Part shown: positions 13,190-20,272 of the stretch, in pieces
How positions within the stretch are numbered: position 1 is the stretch's first letter
How the letters are laid out: the number at the start of each line of letters is the position of its first letter
Assembly (NCBI GenBank): GCA_022739095.1
Contig: JAIJEI010000013.1
Coordinates: 1 to 20,735, forward strand
Direction: 5' to 3'
From: Bifidobacterium sp.
GTDB lineage: Bacteria > Actinomycetota > Actinomycetes > Actinomycetales > Bifidobacteriaceae
DNA: 20,735 nt
Translations under genes and position numbers: made by a program
Notes under the pieces: model-generated
Database searches by the model: none
Told to the model about the DNA's origin: nothing
Seen by the model: the letters and a program-made list of their open reading frames with translations, nothing else

Positions 13190-14758
13190 TCATTCGCCGT
13201 TCTGTTCAGATACGGCCGGATTCTCCTGGGTCGGGGCCTCCGGTTCGCCCTGTGTCTGGTGCTCGGACGGCTCAGACGATTCGGACTGCTCATTCTGCGC
13301 AGCCGAATCAGCTGAATCAGCCGACGCCGCATCTGCCTCATTGTGATCGTCGGCAGCCGACTCGTTTCCGCTCAACTCACCCGGCTGATCATCGGCCTCG
13401 TTGTGTACAGGCTTGACTTCCGGGATGGGCGCAACCACCGGCAATGATGCCACGGCAGCGGCTTCCTGACCCTGACCAGAGGCCGCCGCATTACCGCCGA
13501 AAGCGAATCCGGAGAACGCCTGCGAGAACATAGAACGCAGTTCCGAAACACGCTGGGTGATGACGGACTCGCGTTCCTGCAGATCGGCGATGCGCTTGGA
13601 AAGACCGTCAAGCTCGCTTTGGGCGGCGGCGCGACGCTCCTCGATCTGCGCATCGGCTTCCTCGCCCGCCTTATGCACGATTGCGGCGGCCTGGCTGTCC
13701 GCCTCCTCGCGCTTGGACGCGGCATACGAATCGGCTTGGTCGCGAGTGTTCTTGGCCTGGCCGACCAACTCATCGGCTTCCTGCTTGGCCGCCACACGAC
13801 GCTCTTCGAGGTGCTGCAGCAGTTCGTTGACCTTCTTCGTAGCCTCATCCTGCTGAGCGGCGATATCGTGACGAATCTGCTCGACCTCGGCATTGACCTG
13901 GCTCATCGTGCTGGTGCGCTTGACCTCGGCCTCATCGGTGATTTCCTGGCCCTTGGTCTTGGCCGCATCAATGATTTCGCTGGCCTTGCGCTGGGCTTCG
14001 GTCATCATCTTGGACACTTGCTCGCGCACGTCGGCGAGCTTCTTGTTGGCCTCGGCGAGCGCCGCCTCAATCTGATCGTTGGAATCGGACTTAAGCTTGG
14101 TGATCTCTTCATTGGCGCTTTTGCGCATTGCGGCAACCTGCTGGGTCGCTTCCGCCTTCATATCGGCGATTTCGCGCTCTTGGGTGGAGCGTTCGGAAGC
14201 CATCTTCTTGGTGTGCTCTTCGCGCGCGTTGCTGAGCTCAAGCTCGACGGTCTGACGCTGTTCGGTGATGGTCTTGGCGGTTTCGGAGCGCAGTTGTGCG
14301 GCGTCCTCGTTGGCGGAGGTGGTCACTGATTCGGCCTGATTGTTGGCGTTCGTCAGAATCGAGGCGGCCTTGGCATTGGCGTCGTCAACGATATGCTGGG
14401 CATCCAGCTTGGCGTTGTTGATCAGCGTTTCGGCCTGAGCCTGAGCCGTGGTACGGATGGAGGACGCGTCCTGCTTGGCACGTTCCAGCAGTTCGTTACT
14501 CGTCTGCTCGGCAGAGGCGAGCATCTGCTGGGCGTTCGCTCCCAGGGAAGCGAAGCTGTTGCCTTCCGGCTTCTTGTTCTTCTCTTCCTGAAGTTGGGCC
14601 TGCAGTTGCAGAATACGGTCGTCATCCGCCGCAATCTGCTCACGCATGCTGGCCAACGTCTGCTGCGCACGCTTCATACTCTCCTGAGTAGCGTCGAAGG
14701 CAGCATCAACCTTCTCCTTGTCATATCCTCGCAGCACCACCGGGAAACGATCCACCAT
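13190..14758 (-). CDS. DivIVA-like long coiled-coil protein
   Basis: Probable cytoplasmic scaffold that marks poles or septa or organises cell-wall growth, as DivIVA/Wag31, Scy and FilP do in Actinobacteria. The 522-residue protein opens with FPVVLRGYDKEKVDAAFDAT (5-24), which matches the short DivIVA N-terminal motif for membrane-curvature binding. It then runs as an almost continuous Glu/Lys/Ala/Gln-rich coiled coil to about residue 415. Residues 83-159 are seven exact 11-residue units with the pattern A-x-x-x-A-x-x-[IL], and similar hendecads recur around 255-300. A Gly/Ala/Phe patch (about 420-440) leads into a strongly acidic, Ser/Asp/Glu-rich, probably disordered tail. It has no cysteine. 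It is longer than typical DivIVA, so paralogue or Scy-like roles are possible. The ATG at 14758 follows AAAGGA. Confidence 0.8.
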   Translation of the reverse strand: MVDRFPVVLRGYDKEKVDAAFDATQESMKRAQQTLASMREQIAADDDRILQLQAQLQEEKNKKPEGNSFASLGANAQQMLASAEQTSNELLERAKQDASSIRTTAQAQAETLINNAKLDAQHIVDDANAKAASILTNANNQAESVTTSANEDAAQLRSETAKTITEQRQTVELELSNAREEHTKKMASERSTQEREIADMKAEATQQVAAMRKSANEEITKLKSDSNDQIEAALAEANKKLADVREQVSKMMTEAQRKASEIIDAAKTKGQEITDEAEVKRTSTMSQVNAEVEQIRHDIAAQQDEATKKVNELLQHLEERRVAAKQEADELVGQAKNTRDQADSYAASKREEADSQAAAIVHKAGEEADAQIEERRAAAQSELDGLSKRIADLQERESVITQRVSELRSMFSQAFSGFAFGGNAAASGQGQEAAAVASLPVVAPIPEVKPVHNEADDQPGELSGNESAADDHNEADAASADSADSAAQNEQSESSEPSEHQTQGEPEAPTQENPAVSEQNGE

Positions 14759-14905
14759 CGCTGTTTATTCCTTTCGCACACGCATAAAGCTCTTGGCACA
14801 TCCTTGAAGCACTGTAGCGCATCGCACTAGCGCGGGGCGTTGAGCGACGCGCAATCGTTACAATGCGTGCGAACCATGTTCTATTCCGGCGTGGCGCACA
14901 GCGTG

Positions 14906-15583
14906 CTAGGCGATGAGGATGTCGGAGCTGGAGGGCTTGAGATAGTAGCGCACGGCTTCGCGCACCACGTCACGGCCGGCGGCGATCTGCTGGTCGAGTG
15001 GCAGACCATGCTGGCTGGAATGCGCCGGCACGACCGGCGGGAAGCTGACGAATCCGCCCAGCACCCGCTCCTGGGTGGCGGTCCAGTTGAGCAGGTTGTA
15101 GAACAGCGAATTACATACGAACGTGCCTGCGTCCGAACTCAGGGTGGCCGGAATCGAATCGTCCGTGAAATCATTCAGGATCGAGCGCAACGGCAGGCGG
15201 GTCCAATAGGCGGCCGGGCCATTGGGGTCGATGGGTTCGCGGCGTGGGGTCACGTTGTCCGCGTCCGGCTTGATCGCGTCCATCAGGTTGGTGGCGCATC
15301 GTTCAAGCATCACGCCTCGGGCTGCGTGCTTGAGCCCGGTGGCGATGACGATATTGGGCTTGGTGGCCTCAATCGTCTCTTTCAGCGTGGGCCAGGCTTT
15401 GGCGAAGCTCACCGGGATGCTAACGGCATGGACGGTGACGGCGACCTGCTCCAACGGATCGTCCGGAGCAGAGGAGACGCCCAACCCCTGCTCGGCGATG
15501 GCCTTGGGCACTTCGACGGCGGGATTGACCTCCACGCCGTCATAGTGGTCGAAGCCGGAAATCACAACATTGAGTTCACGCAT
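14906..15583 (-). CDS. pcp: Pyroglutamyl-peptidase I family protein (catalytic His apparently replaced)
   Basis: Homologue of the cytosolic cysteine peptidase (C15) that removes N-terminal pyroglutamate. The 225-residue length fits. Recognisable landmarks are SGFDHYDGVEVNP (9-21, usual GFDPFGG...NPS), the catalytic Glu as E94 in MLERCATNL and the nucleophile Cys157 in DAGTFVCNSLFYNLL. The family motif GF(I/V)H(I/V)P, which supplies the catalytic His, reads GFVSFP here, placing Ser180 at the His position. A His at 188 (VPAHSSQHG) lies nearby. Activity is therefore uncertain, or the His role has shifted. The ATG at 15583 lacks a Shine-Dalgarno site but has TAGACT six bases upstream, which suggests a leaderless message. 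It lies downstream of ispD with repeat copy B between. Confidence 0.85.
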   Translation of the reverse strand: MRELNVVISGFDHYDGVEVNPAVEVPKAIAEQGLGVSSAPDDPLEQVAVTVHAVSIPVSFAKAWPTLKETIEATKPNIVIATGLKHAARGVMLERCATNLMDAIKPDADNVTPRREPIDPNGPAAYWTRLPLRSILNDFTDDSIPATLSSDAGTFVCNSLFYNLLNWTATQERVLGGFVSFPPVVPAHSSQHGLPLDQQIAAGRDVVREAVRYYLKPSSSDILIA

Positions 15584-15589
15584 AAGGCT

Positions 15590-15595
15590 AGTCTA
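15590..15595 (-). promoter_or_regulatory. Candidate -10 box for leaderless pcp
   Basis: TAGACT on the minus strand ends six bases before the pcp ATG. TANNNT six or seven bases before a start codon without a ribosome site is the standard signature of leaderless genes in Actinobacteria. Confidence 0.5.
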
Positions 15596-15625
15596 ATCGT
15601 TTCCAGATTTTACGTGCGACTCCAT

Positions 15626-15677
15626 GGGGAGACTCCCCTTAGTCGCCGATGGTGCCAGCTCGCCCGTGTGGGGAGCC
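15626..15677 (-). repeat. Intergenic palindromic repeat, copy B
   Basis: Read on the minus strand it starts GGCTCCCC (15677-15670), continues GGCGAGCTGGC and ends CTAAGGGGAG, matching the layout of copy A with substitutions. Its end overlaps a perfect GGGGA-GAC-TCCCC hairpin (15626-15638). It begins two bases after the ispD stop. Confidence 0.5.
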
Positions 15678-15679
15678 GA

Positions 15680-16555
15680 TCAACGATGCATCTGACCGGC
15701 CGCTTGGGCCAGCAGGGCGTGCATGCGGGCGCGCGCCTCTTCCTTGGGATCACGACCGAGAATCTCCTCGGCGATACGCTCAGCTGTGGGAATATCCTCC
15801 AGCGTGGTGATCTTCAGGTTGGTTTCCGCACCGGAGACAATGGCGACGGGTTCATCAGGCAGATAATCGACCACTACGCGCGTGTCGTCGGTGGGATGGA
15901 AGTCCGGGTCGGCGGCAGCCAACTCGTAAGCGTGACGAATCGTCGCGAAGCGGAAGGATTGCGGGGTCTGCGCACGGAAGGTGTTCGGGCGGTCCGGCAC
16001 CGACTTGACCACTTTCAAATCGCCCAGATCCTCGGTCAACAGCACGGTGTCGGTTGAGGCGTAGGCCACGGTCGCGGCCGTGAACTGGTCGAGCGCATCG
16101 ATCGAACCGTCGATGGCGGACTGTTCCACGAACGGACGGACGGCGTCATGGATCAGGATCTTGGCATCGTCCGGAATGCCTGCCGTAGCCAGCATGTCGA
16201 GCGCGGCGGCGGTACTGTCCACACGCTCGTCGCCGCCGTCAATGATGACGCGGACCTTGGTGTAGCCCATCTCGCCAACCAACGTTTCCACTTCACCGCG
16301 CACCTTGGGATTGACCACCACCACGATGTCGCTGACGCGATCGCAATGTTCAAAGGCATCAATGCTCCAGCACACGATGGGCTTGCCGCCCACGGAGACA
16401 AGCTGCTTGGGATTGTCGGGGTCGAAGCGCGTGCCGAAGCCGGCGGCCAGCACCACGGCCACCACCGGCACGGTTTGCGCCGGTTTGGCGCTCTGAGCGG
16501 GGGCCGGTTGGACGGTAGGTGCCTCGACGGGGGTATCGAAATCTCTCTCAGTCAT
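15680..16555 (-). CDS. ispD: 2-C-methyl-D-erythritol 4-phosphate cytidylyltransferase IspD
   Basis: Transfers CMP from CTP to MEP, the third step of the non-mevalonate isoprenoid pathway. From the ATG at 16555 the product has 291 residues. The first 30 are a Pro/Ala/Thr-rich, probably flexible extension not found in most IspD proteins (about 230-240 residues). The nucleotidyltransferase domain follows: LAAGFGTRF (36-44), NPKQL (48-52) with the conserved Lys, IDGGDERVDS (105-114), HDAVRPF (136-142), and RAQTPQSF (194-201). GTG codons at 16561 and 16564 are alternative starts. No Shine-Dalgarno site is seen, but TACGGT lies seven bases before the ATG, so a leaderless transcript is plausible. 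Relation to TarI-type cytidylyltransferases is possible, but no teichoic-acid gene is adjacent. Confidence 0.92.
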   Translation of the reverse strand: MTERDFDTPVEAPTVQPAPAQSAKPAQTVPVVAVVLAAGFGTRFDPDNPKQLVSVGGKPIVCWSIDAFEHCDRVSDIVVVVNPKVRGEVETLVGEMGYTKVRVIIDGGDERVDSTAAALDMLATAGIPDDAKILIHDAVRPFVEQSAIDGSIDALDQFTAATVAYASTDTVLLTEDLGDLKVVKSVPDRPNTFRAQTPQSFRFATIRHAYELAAADPDFHPTDDTRVVVDYLPDEPVAIVSGAETNLKITTLEDIPTAERIAEEILGRDPKEEARARMHALLAQAAGQMHR

Positions 16556-16562
16556 AGGCACC

Positions 16563-16568
16563 ACCGTA
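16563..16568 (-). promoter_or_regulatory. Candidate -10 box for leaderless ispD
   Basis: TACGGT on the minus strand fits TANNNT and ends seven bases before the ATG at 16555. It supports that ATG over the upstream GTG codons. Confidence 0.4.
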
Positions 16569-16634
16569 GGGTGGGGGCTGGCCGTCCGTGAACTGCATCA
16601 CATCTTCTCCACGGAATGTGCTCGCATTCTCCGT

Positions 16635-17615
16635 TTAGTCACGCACGATGAGGGCAAGGAGGCGGCCTTCGTGTGTTTTGTTGGCGAGCGCGGCGCGGCG
16701 GTGCGAGTACCACAGTGGGTTTTCGAGCGTGCACATGCTGTGGCTGATGTTGTCGATGCGCTCCGCGAGCTCGGCCGGGCCTTCGCCGTCCGTGCGGCAC
16801 AGTTCGGCGAGTTCCGGATCTTCCTCAAGATACTGGGTGGCGGCATGCACGCGCGGCATCGAATCGACCACCTGATGTACGCCGGCGAAAGCGAGGTCGA
16901 TCATCGCAGCCTCGGCGATGTCAATGCCGGCACCACCGAAGCGGGTCTTCGTCTTGGTCAGCGGGAAGCGCTTGATGAACTGGTCGGCGATCTCGTCGCC
17001 CACTTCATAGCAGTCGCCGCAGATGCGCGGGCCGAGTGTGGCCACGATGTTCGCCGGATCGGCACCCTTGCTCTTCATCAGGCCCACCGTGGCGCCGATC
17101 ACGCCGCGCTCCAGACCACGACGGCCGCAGTGGGCCGCACCAATGATGCCGGTGACCGGGTCGCCCAGCAGCACCGGCAGGCAGTCGGCCGCGAACATGC
17201 CTAGGGCGATGCCGGATTGTGCGGTGACCTGGCCGTCCGCCTCGATGACGCGCGGAGTGTCAGTCTCACCATGTGTGCCGGACACATCGAAGCCGAAGGG
17301 GGTGTTGATGACGAACGAGTCGTCCACGTCCACAGCCACGCCGGAATGTACTTGGGAGACCAGCGAGAGGCGGGCTTGCACCGCTTCGGCGAGTGCGATG
17401 CGGTTCGACAACACGGCCTCAGGTTCGTCGCCGGACTTGCCGCCGAGGTTCAGGTTGCCGTAATCGCCGGCGCTCAGACCGCCCAGTCGCGTGGTGTACA
17501 CCACCTTGATGCCGGGGGCCAGTGCGATGGGAATGGTCACCGGGATCGGGCGACCGGCTTTATCGGTGGAACTGATGCTGTTGGAATCGAGGATTTCTTC
17601 GCTGTATTCAGGCAT
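16635..17615 (-). CDS. pgeF: Laccase-domain protein, PgeF/YfiH family (polyphenol oxidase fold)
   Basis: Member of the DUF152/YfiH family, called peptidoglycan editing factor PgeF in E. coli and related to human LACC1, a purine nucleoside-metabolising enzyme. The 326-residue product carries the metal-site residues of the family: His90 in SQVHSG, Cys145 in AADCLPVLLGDP and His162 in GAAHCGRRGLERGVI, then GPRICGDCYEVGDE (about 194-207). It is some 70-80 residues longer than E. coli YfiH, with extra sequence at the N-terminus (1-35) and an acidic stretch near 100-125. The ATG at 17615 has only a weak AGAAAG upstream. It lies 79 bases before ispD on the same strand. In many Gram-positive genomes pgeF neighbours division genes; here it does not. 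Confidence 0.88.
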   Translation of the reverse strand: MPEYSEEILDSNSISSTDKAGRPIPVTIPIALAPGIKVVYTTRLGGLSAGDYGNLNLGGKSGDEPEAVLSNRIALAEAVQARLSLVSQVHSGVAVDVDDSFVINTPFGFDVSGTHGETDTPRVIEADGQVTAQSGIALGMFAADCLPVLLGDPVTGIIGAAHCGRRGLERGVIGATVGLMKSKGADPANIVATLGPRICGDCYEVGDEIADQFIKRFPLTKTKTRFGGAGIDIAEAAMIDLAFAGVHQVVDSMPRVHAATQYLEEDPELAELCRTDGEGPAELAERIDNISHSMCTLENPLWYSHRRAALANKTHEGRLLALIVRD

Positions 17616-17660
17616 AAGGCATTCTTTCTTGGGTGCGGGCGGTGTTCATGATTTCCATGA

Positions 17661-17709
17661 CCACCCCCAGTCAGCCTACGGCCGACAGCCGCCAGCGGGG
17701 GCGGAGTGG
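17661..17709 (-). repeat. Intergenic palindromic repeat, copy C
   Basis: Read on the minus strand it starts CCACTCC, continues GGCGGCTGTCGGCC-GTA-GGCTGAC (7-bp inner stem with one G-U) and ends TGGGGGTGG. This matches the order of blocks in copy A: CTCC, AGCTG, inner hairpin, CTGAGGGGT. It lies four bases after the U32 gene stop. Confidence 0.5.
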
Positions 17710-17713
17710 TAGG

Positions 17714-19372
17714 TTATTCGGCTTTGAGGGTGGGCTTTTTGGTGCGCGAGCGGATGGCGGCGTTGATGGGCACCTGGTGCGGGCAGGGCATCGAGAACAC
17801 GTGCGCCGGATTGTTGATGGCGGGTACTGGCGCGCCATCGGCATCGCGCAGGCCGGTTTCCGGCACGGTAAAGGCCAATGGTCTCTCGCCAGGCAGCAGG
17901 AATTCGACCTGCTGACCGGGCTCGATCTTGTTACGGCTCATCAGCGTGACACGTCCGCCTTCGTCCGCGCTCCAGCTCAACACTTCGCCCACTACCAGCC
18001 ATGAGCGGAAGTAGGCGGAGCGGTCGGTGTTCTGTGTGACCTTGTGCTCCGGGTAATAGAAGCCGGTGGAGTAGTCACGATGGGCCACCTTTTCGGTTTC
18101 CTCGAGCAGCCATTCAGGTAGTTCGACGTGCGGGGCCGGGCGGACGGCCGCGTGCTTCCAATCAGTCTCGATCTGTTCGACCGCGGTATTGGACTTGCGG
18201 CGCGTGGAACGGGCGTGAGAGCTCATGCCGTCGGGTTCGGCGGCGGTGCCGGCCGGCGTACCAGAGACAGTTGAGTCGGCGGCATCAGCAACCGTCACAC
18301 GGTCACGTTCTGCGGCAATCGAGCCGGTGGCCGAATCGGCAACCGCAGTATCAGAGCCACGGTCATATCCCTCATCGGCCACACCGGCGAACGCGGCATC
18401 GGCATTGCGCATCACTTGATCTTCGGCTCCTTGGCCAAAATCGGGGTCGCCCGGACGAATCACACGGTCACGGAAAGGCTTCAGAACATTGCCATCAGCG
18501 TCTTCAAACCCGCGTTGAATCATGTATTCATTAACCGCGGTTTTGTAGGCGTTGGTCATGGCGGCGATATAGTAGGCGCTTTTCGCGCGGCCTTCGATCT
18601 TGAGGCTTGTGGCACCGGAGTCAATCAAATCATCCAAGTGCCCCAGCATATTCATGTCCTGCGAATTGAACAGATAGGCGCCGTTCTCGGTCTGTTCGAT
18701 TGGGAAGTACTGGCCGGGACGTTTCTTTTCCACAATCGAATACTTCCAGCGGCATGGCTGGGCGCATTCGCCGTGGTTGCCATCACGGCCGGTCAGGTAG
18801 TTGGAGAACAGGCATCGGCCGGAGAAGGCCATGCACATGGCACCGTGGACGAAGCATTCGATGTCGAGGTCATCGGGAATGTTGGCGCGGATGTCGCGCA
18901 CGGCCTGCAAGTCCATCTCGCGGGCCAACACCACACGGCGAGCACCAAGCTCGTAGAAGGCGTTGGCGGCCTGATAATTGGTCACGCCGGCCTGGGTGGA
19001 GACGTGCAGTTCCAGATTCGGGGCCACTTGACGGGCCATCATCATCACGCCAATATCGGAGACGATCAGCGCGTCCACACCGGTGTCTTTGAGCTGGCCG
19101 ACGTACTCGCGCATGGCTTCGATCTCGTTGTTGCGCGGCAGCACGTTGCAGGTCACGTACACGCGGGCGCCGCGTTCATGGGCGTAGCGCGATCCTTCCT
19201 CGAAATCCTCAAGGCTAAGGTTTTTGGGAGCCGATCGCATGCCGAAGGCTTTGCCGCCGCAGTAGACGGCGTCGGCACCATAATCGACCGCGGTTTTCAG
19301 GCCCCTCAGGTTGCCGGCCGGAGACAACACTTCGGGCTTTTTGCGGGTGGGGAGGTTCATCGTCGTATTCAT
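17714..19372 (-). CDS. U32-family protein (TrhP/YrrO-like tRNA or rRNA hydroxylation factor)
   Basis: Annotated peptidase U32 members of this type (YrrO/YegQ = TrhP, RlhA) are now known to hydroxylate RNA bases, TrhP making 5-hydroxyuridine at tRNA position 34. From the ATG at 19372 the 552-residue product shows the U32 signature E172-x-F174...G177-A-M-C180...G185-x-C187, then GRDGNHGECAQPCRWKY with C203 and C207. Together these form a Cys set suited to an Fe-S cluster. SLKIEGRAKSAYY (256-268) and EKVAHRDYSTGF (427-438) are also family blocks. Residues about 313-412 are an Asp/Ala/Ser/Thr-rich insertion that lengthens the protein well beyond the usual 410-450. The start has no Shine-Dalgarno site; TACACT lies nine bases upstream, or six before an adjacent GTG. 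It is divergent from trmD. Confidence 0.88.
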   Translation of the reverse strand: MNTTMNLPTRKKPEVLSPAGNLRGLKTAVDYGADAVYCGGKAFGMRSAPKNLSLEDFEEGSRYAHERGARVYVTCNVLPRNNEIEAMREYVGQLKDTGVDALIVSDIGVMMMARQVAPNLELHVSTQAGVTNYQAANAFYELGARRVVLAREMDLQAVRDIRANIPDDLDIECFVHGAMCMAFSGRCLFSNYLTGRDGNHGECAQPCRWKYSIVEKKRPGQYFPIEQTENGAYLFNSQDMNMLGHLDDLIDSGATSLKIEGRAKSAYYIAAMTNAYKTAVNEYMIQRGFEDADGNVLKPFRDRVIRPGDPDFGQGAEDQVMRNADAAFAGVADEGYDRGSDTAVADSATGSIAAERDRVTVADAADSTVSGTPAGTAAEPDGMSSHARSTRRKSNTAVEQIETDWKHAAVRPAPHVELPEWLLEETEKVAHRDYSTGFYYPEHKVTQNTDRSAYFRSWLVVGEVLSWSADEGGRVTLMSRNKIEPGQQVEFLLPGERPLAFTVPETGLRDADGAPVPAINNPAHVFSMPCPHQVPINAAIRSRTKKPTLKAE

Positions 19373-19433
19373 CACCGCAATAGTGTAGTGGTGGCCGTGT
19401 AATGCGGGCGGGGCTACCGTTAGGCTGGATGAC
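19373..19433. promoter_or_regulatory. Divergent promoter region between the U32 gene and trmD
   Basis: The 61 bases must hold both promoters. For trmD (plus strand) TAGGCT at 19421-19426 ends seven bases before the ATG. For the U32 gene (minus strand) TACACT at 19387-19382 ends six bases before a GTG and nine before the ATG. Neither gene has a Shine-Dalgarno site, so both look leaderless. No clear -35 hexamers are seen. Confidence 0.5.
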
Positions 19434-20249
19434 ATGAAGATCGATATCGTGAGCGTGTTCCCCGAATACTTTGAGGTGATGAACCTCAGCCTGATGGGCA
19501 AAGCCCAGGCCAAGGGATTGTTGGAGATCAAGGCGCACAACCTGCGCGACTGGACCCACGATGTGCATCATTCGGTGGATGATACGCCAGTCGGCGGCGG
19601 TGCCGGCATGGTGATGAAGCCCGAAGTGTGGAGCGAATGCCTGGACGAACTGCTGGGATTCTCGCGGCCGTCTGAATCCCCCGCTCCATCCGGCACACCG
19701 GTGCTCATCTTCCCGAATCCATCGGCCTCGTTGTTTACCCAGCGCGACGCCACCGAGCTCAGCCATGCCAACCATCTGCTGTTCGGCTGCGGCCGGTACG
19801 AGGGCTACGATGCGCGCATCCCGGACTACTACCGCTCCCAGGGCGTCGACGTACGCGAATATTCGATTGGCGACTATGTGCTGAACGGTGGCGAAGTGGC
19901 GGTATCGGTAATGCTTGAGGCCATCACCCGCCTGATGCCCGGATTCATGGGCAACCCAGATTCGATTGTTGAGGAATCCTACACCGGCGAGGGCGCGCTG
20001 CTTGAACATCGCCAGTACACCAAACCGGCCGTGTGGCGTGGTATCGCGGTGCCGGACGTGCTGTTGTCCGGCGACCACGGCAAGGTGGACCGTTTTCGCC
20101 GAGACGAAGCGCTGGCCCGCACCGCTGAGATTCGGCCAGACCTTATCGCGGCACTGGATTGCAAGGCGCTGGATAAGGCCGACCGCAAGACCCTGATGGC
20201 CTTGGGCTGGGAGGTCTCCGCCGCCCATCCGCGCCGGCTCGCCGATTAA
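19434..20249 (+). CDS. trmD: tRNA (guanine-N1)-methyltransferase TrmD
   Basis: SPOUT-fold enzyme that uses SAM to make m1G37 next to the anticodon, preventing +1 frameshifting; it is usually essential. The 271-residue product carries GGGAGMVMKPEV (54-65), FPNPSASLFTQ (93-103), FGCGRYEGYDARI (117-129) and the trefoil-knot SAM loop YSIGDYVLNGGE (143-154). It then has GALLEHRQYTKPAVW (187-201) and LLSGDHGKVDRFR (210-222). It is the only plus-strand gene in the window. In many bacteria trmD sits between rimM and rplS; here it stands alone, divergent from the U32 gene and convergent with rsmD. The ATG at 19434 has no ribosome site and a TAGGCT box seven bases upstream. Confidence 0.97.
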   Translation: MKIDIVSVFPEYFEVMNLSLMGKAQAKGLLEIKAHNLRDWTHDVHHSVDDTPVGGGAGMVMKPEVWSECLDELLGFSRPSESPAPSGTPVLIFPNPSASLFTQRDATELSHANHLLFGCGRYEGYDARIPDYYRSQGVDVREYSIGDYVLNGGEVAVSVMLEAITRLMPGFMGNPDSIVEESYTGEGALLEHRQYTKPAVWRGIAVPDVLLSGDHGKVDRFRRDEALARTAEIRPDLIAALDCKALDKADRKTLMALGWEVSAAHPRRLAD

Positions 20250-20250
20250 T

Positions 20251-20264
20251 CCACCACACGGTGG
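20251..20264. terminator. Possible small bidirectional terminator between trmD and rsmD
   Basis: CCACC-ACAC-GGTGG forms a 5-bp stem one base after the trmD stop and eight bases after the rsmD stop. Neither side has a real U-tract, so this is a weak call. Confidence 0.3.
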
Positions 20265-20272
20265 AAGATTCA

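Noticed and set aside
19373..19540. Upstream extension of the U32 protein into trmD
   Set aside because: The added 56 codons overlap trmD on the other strand, are not family-like, and the conserved protein begins at the ATG at 19372.
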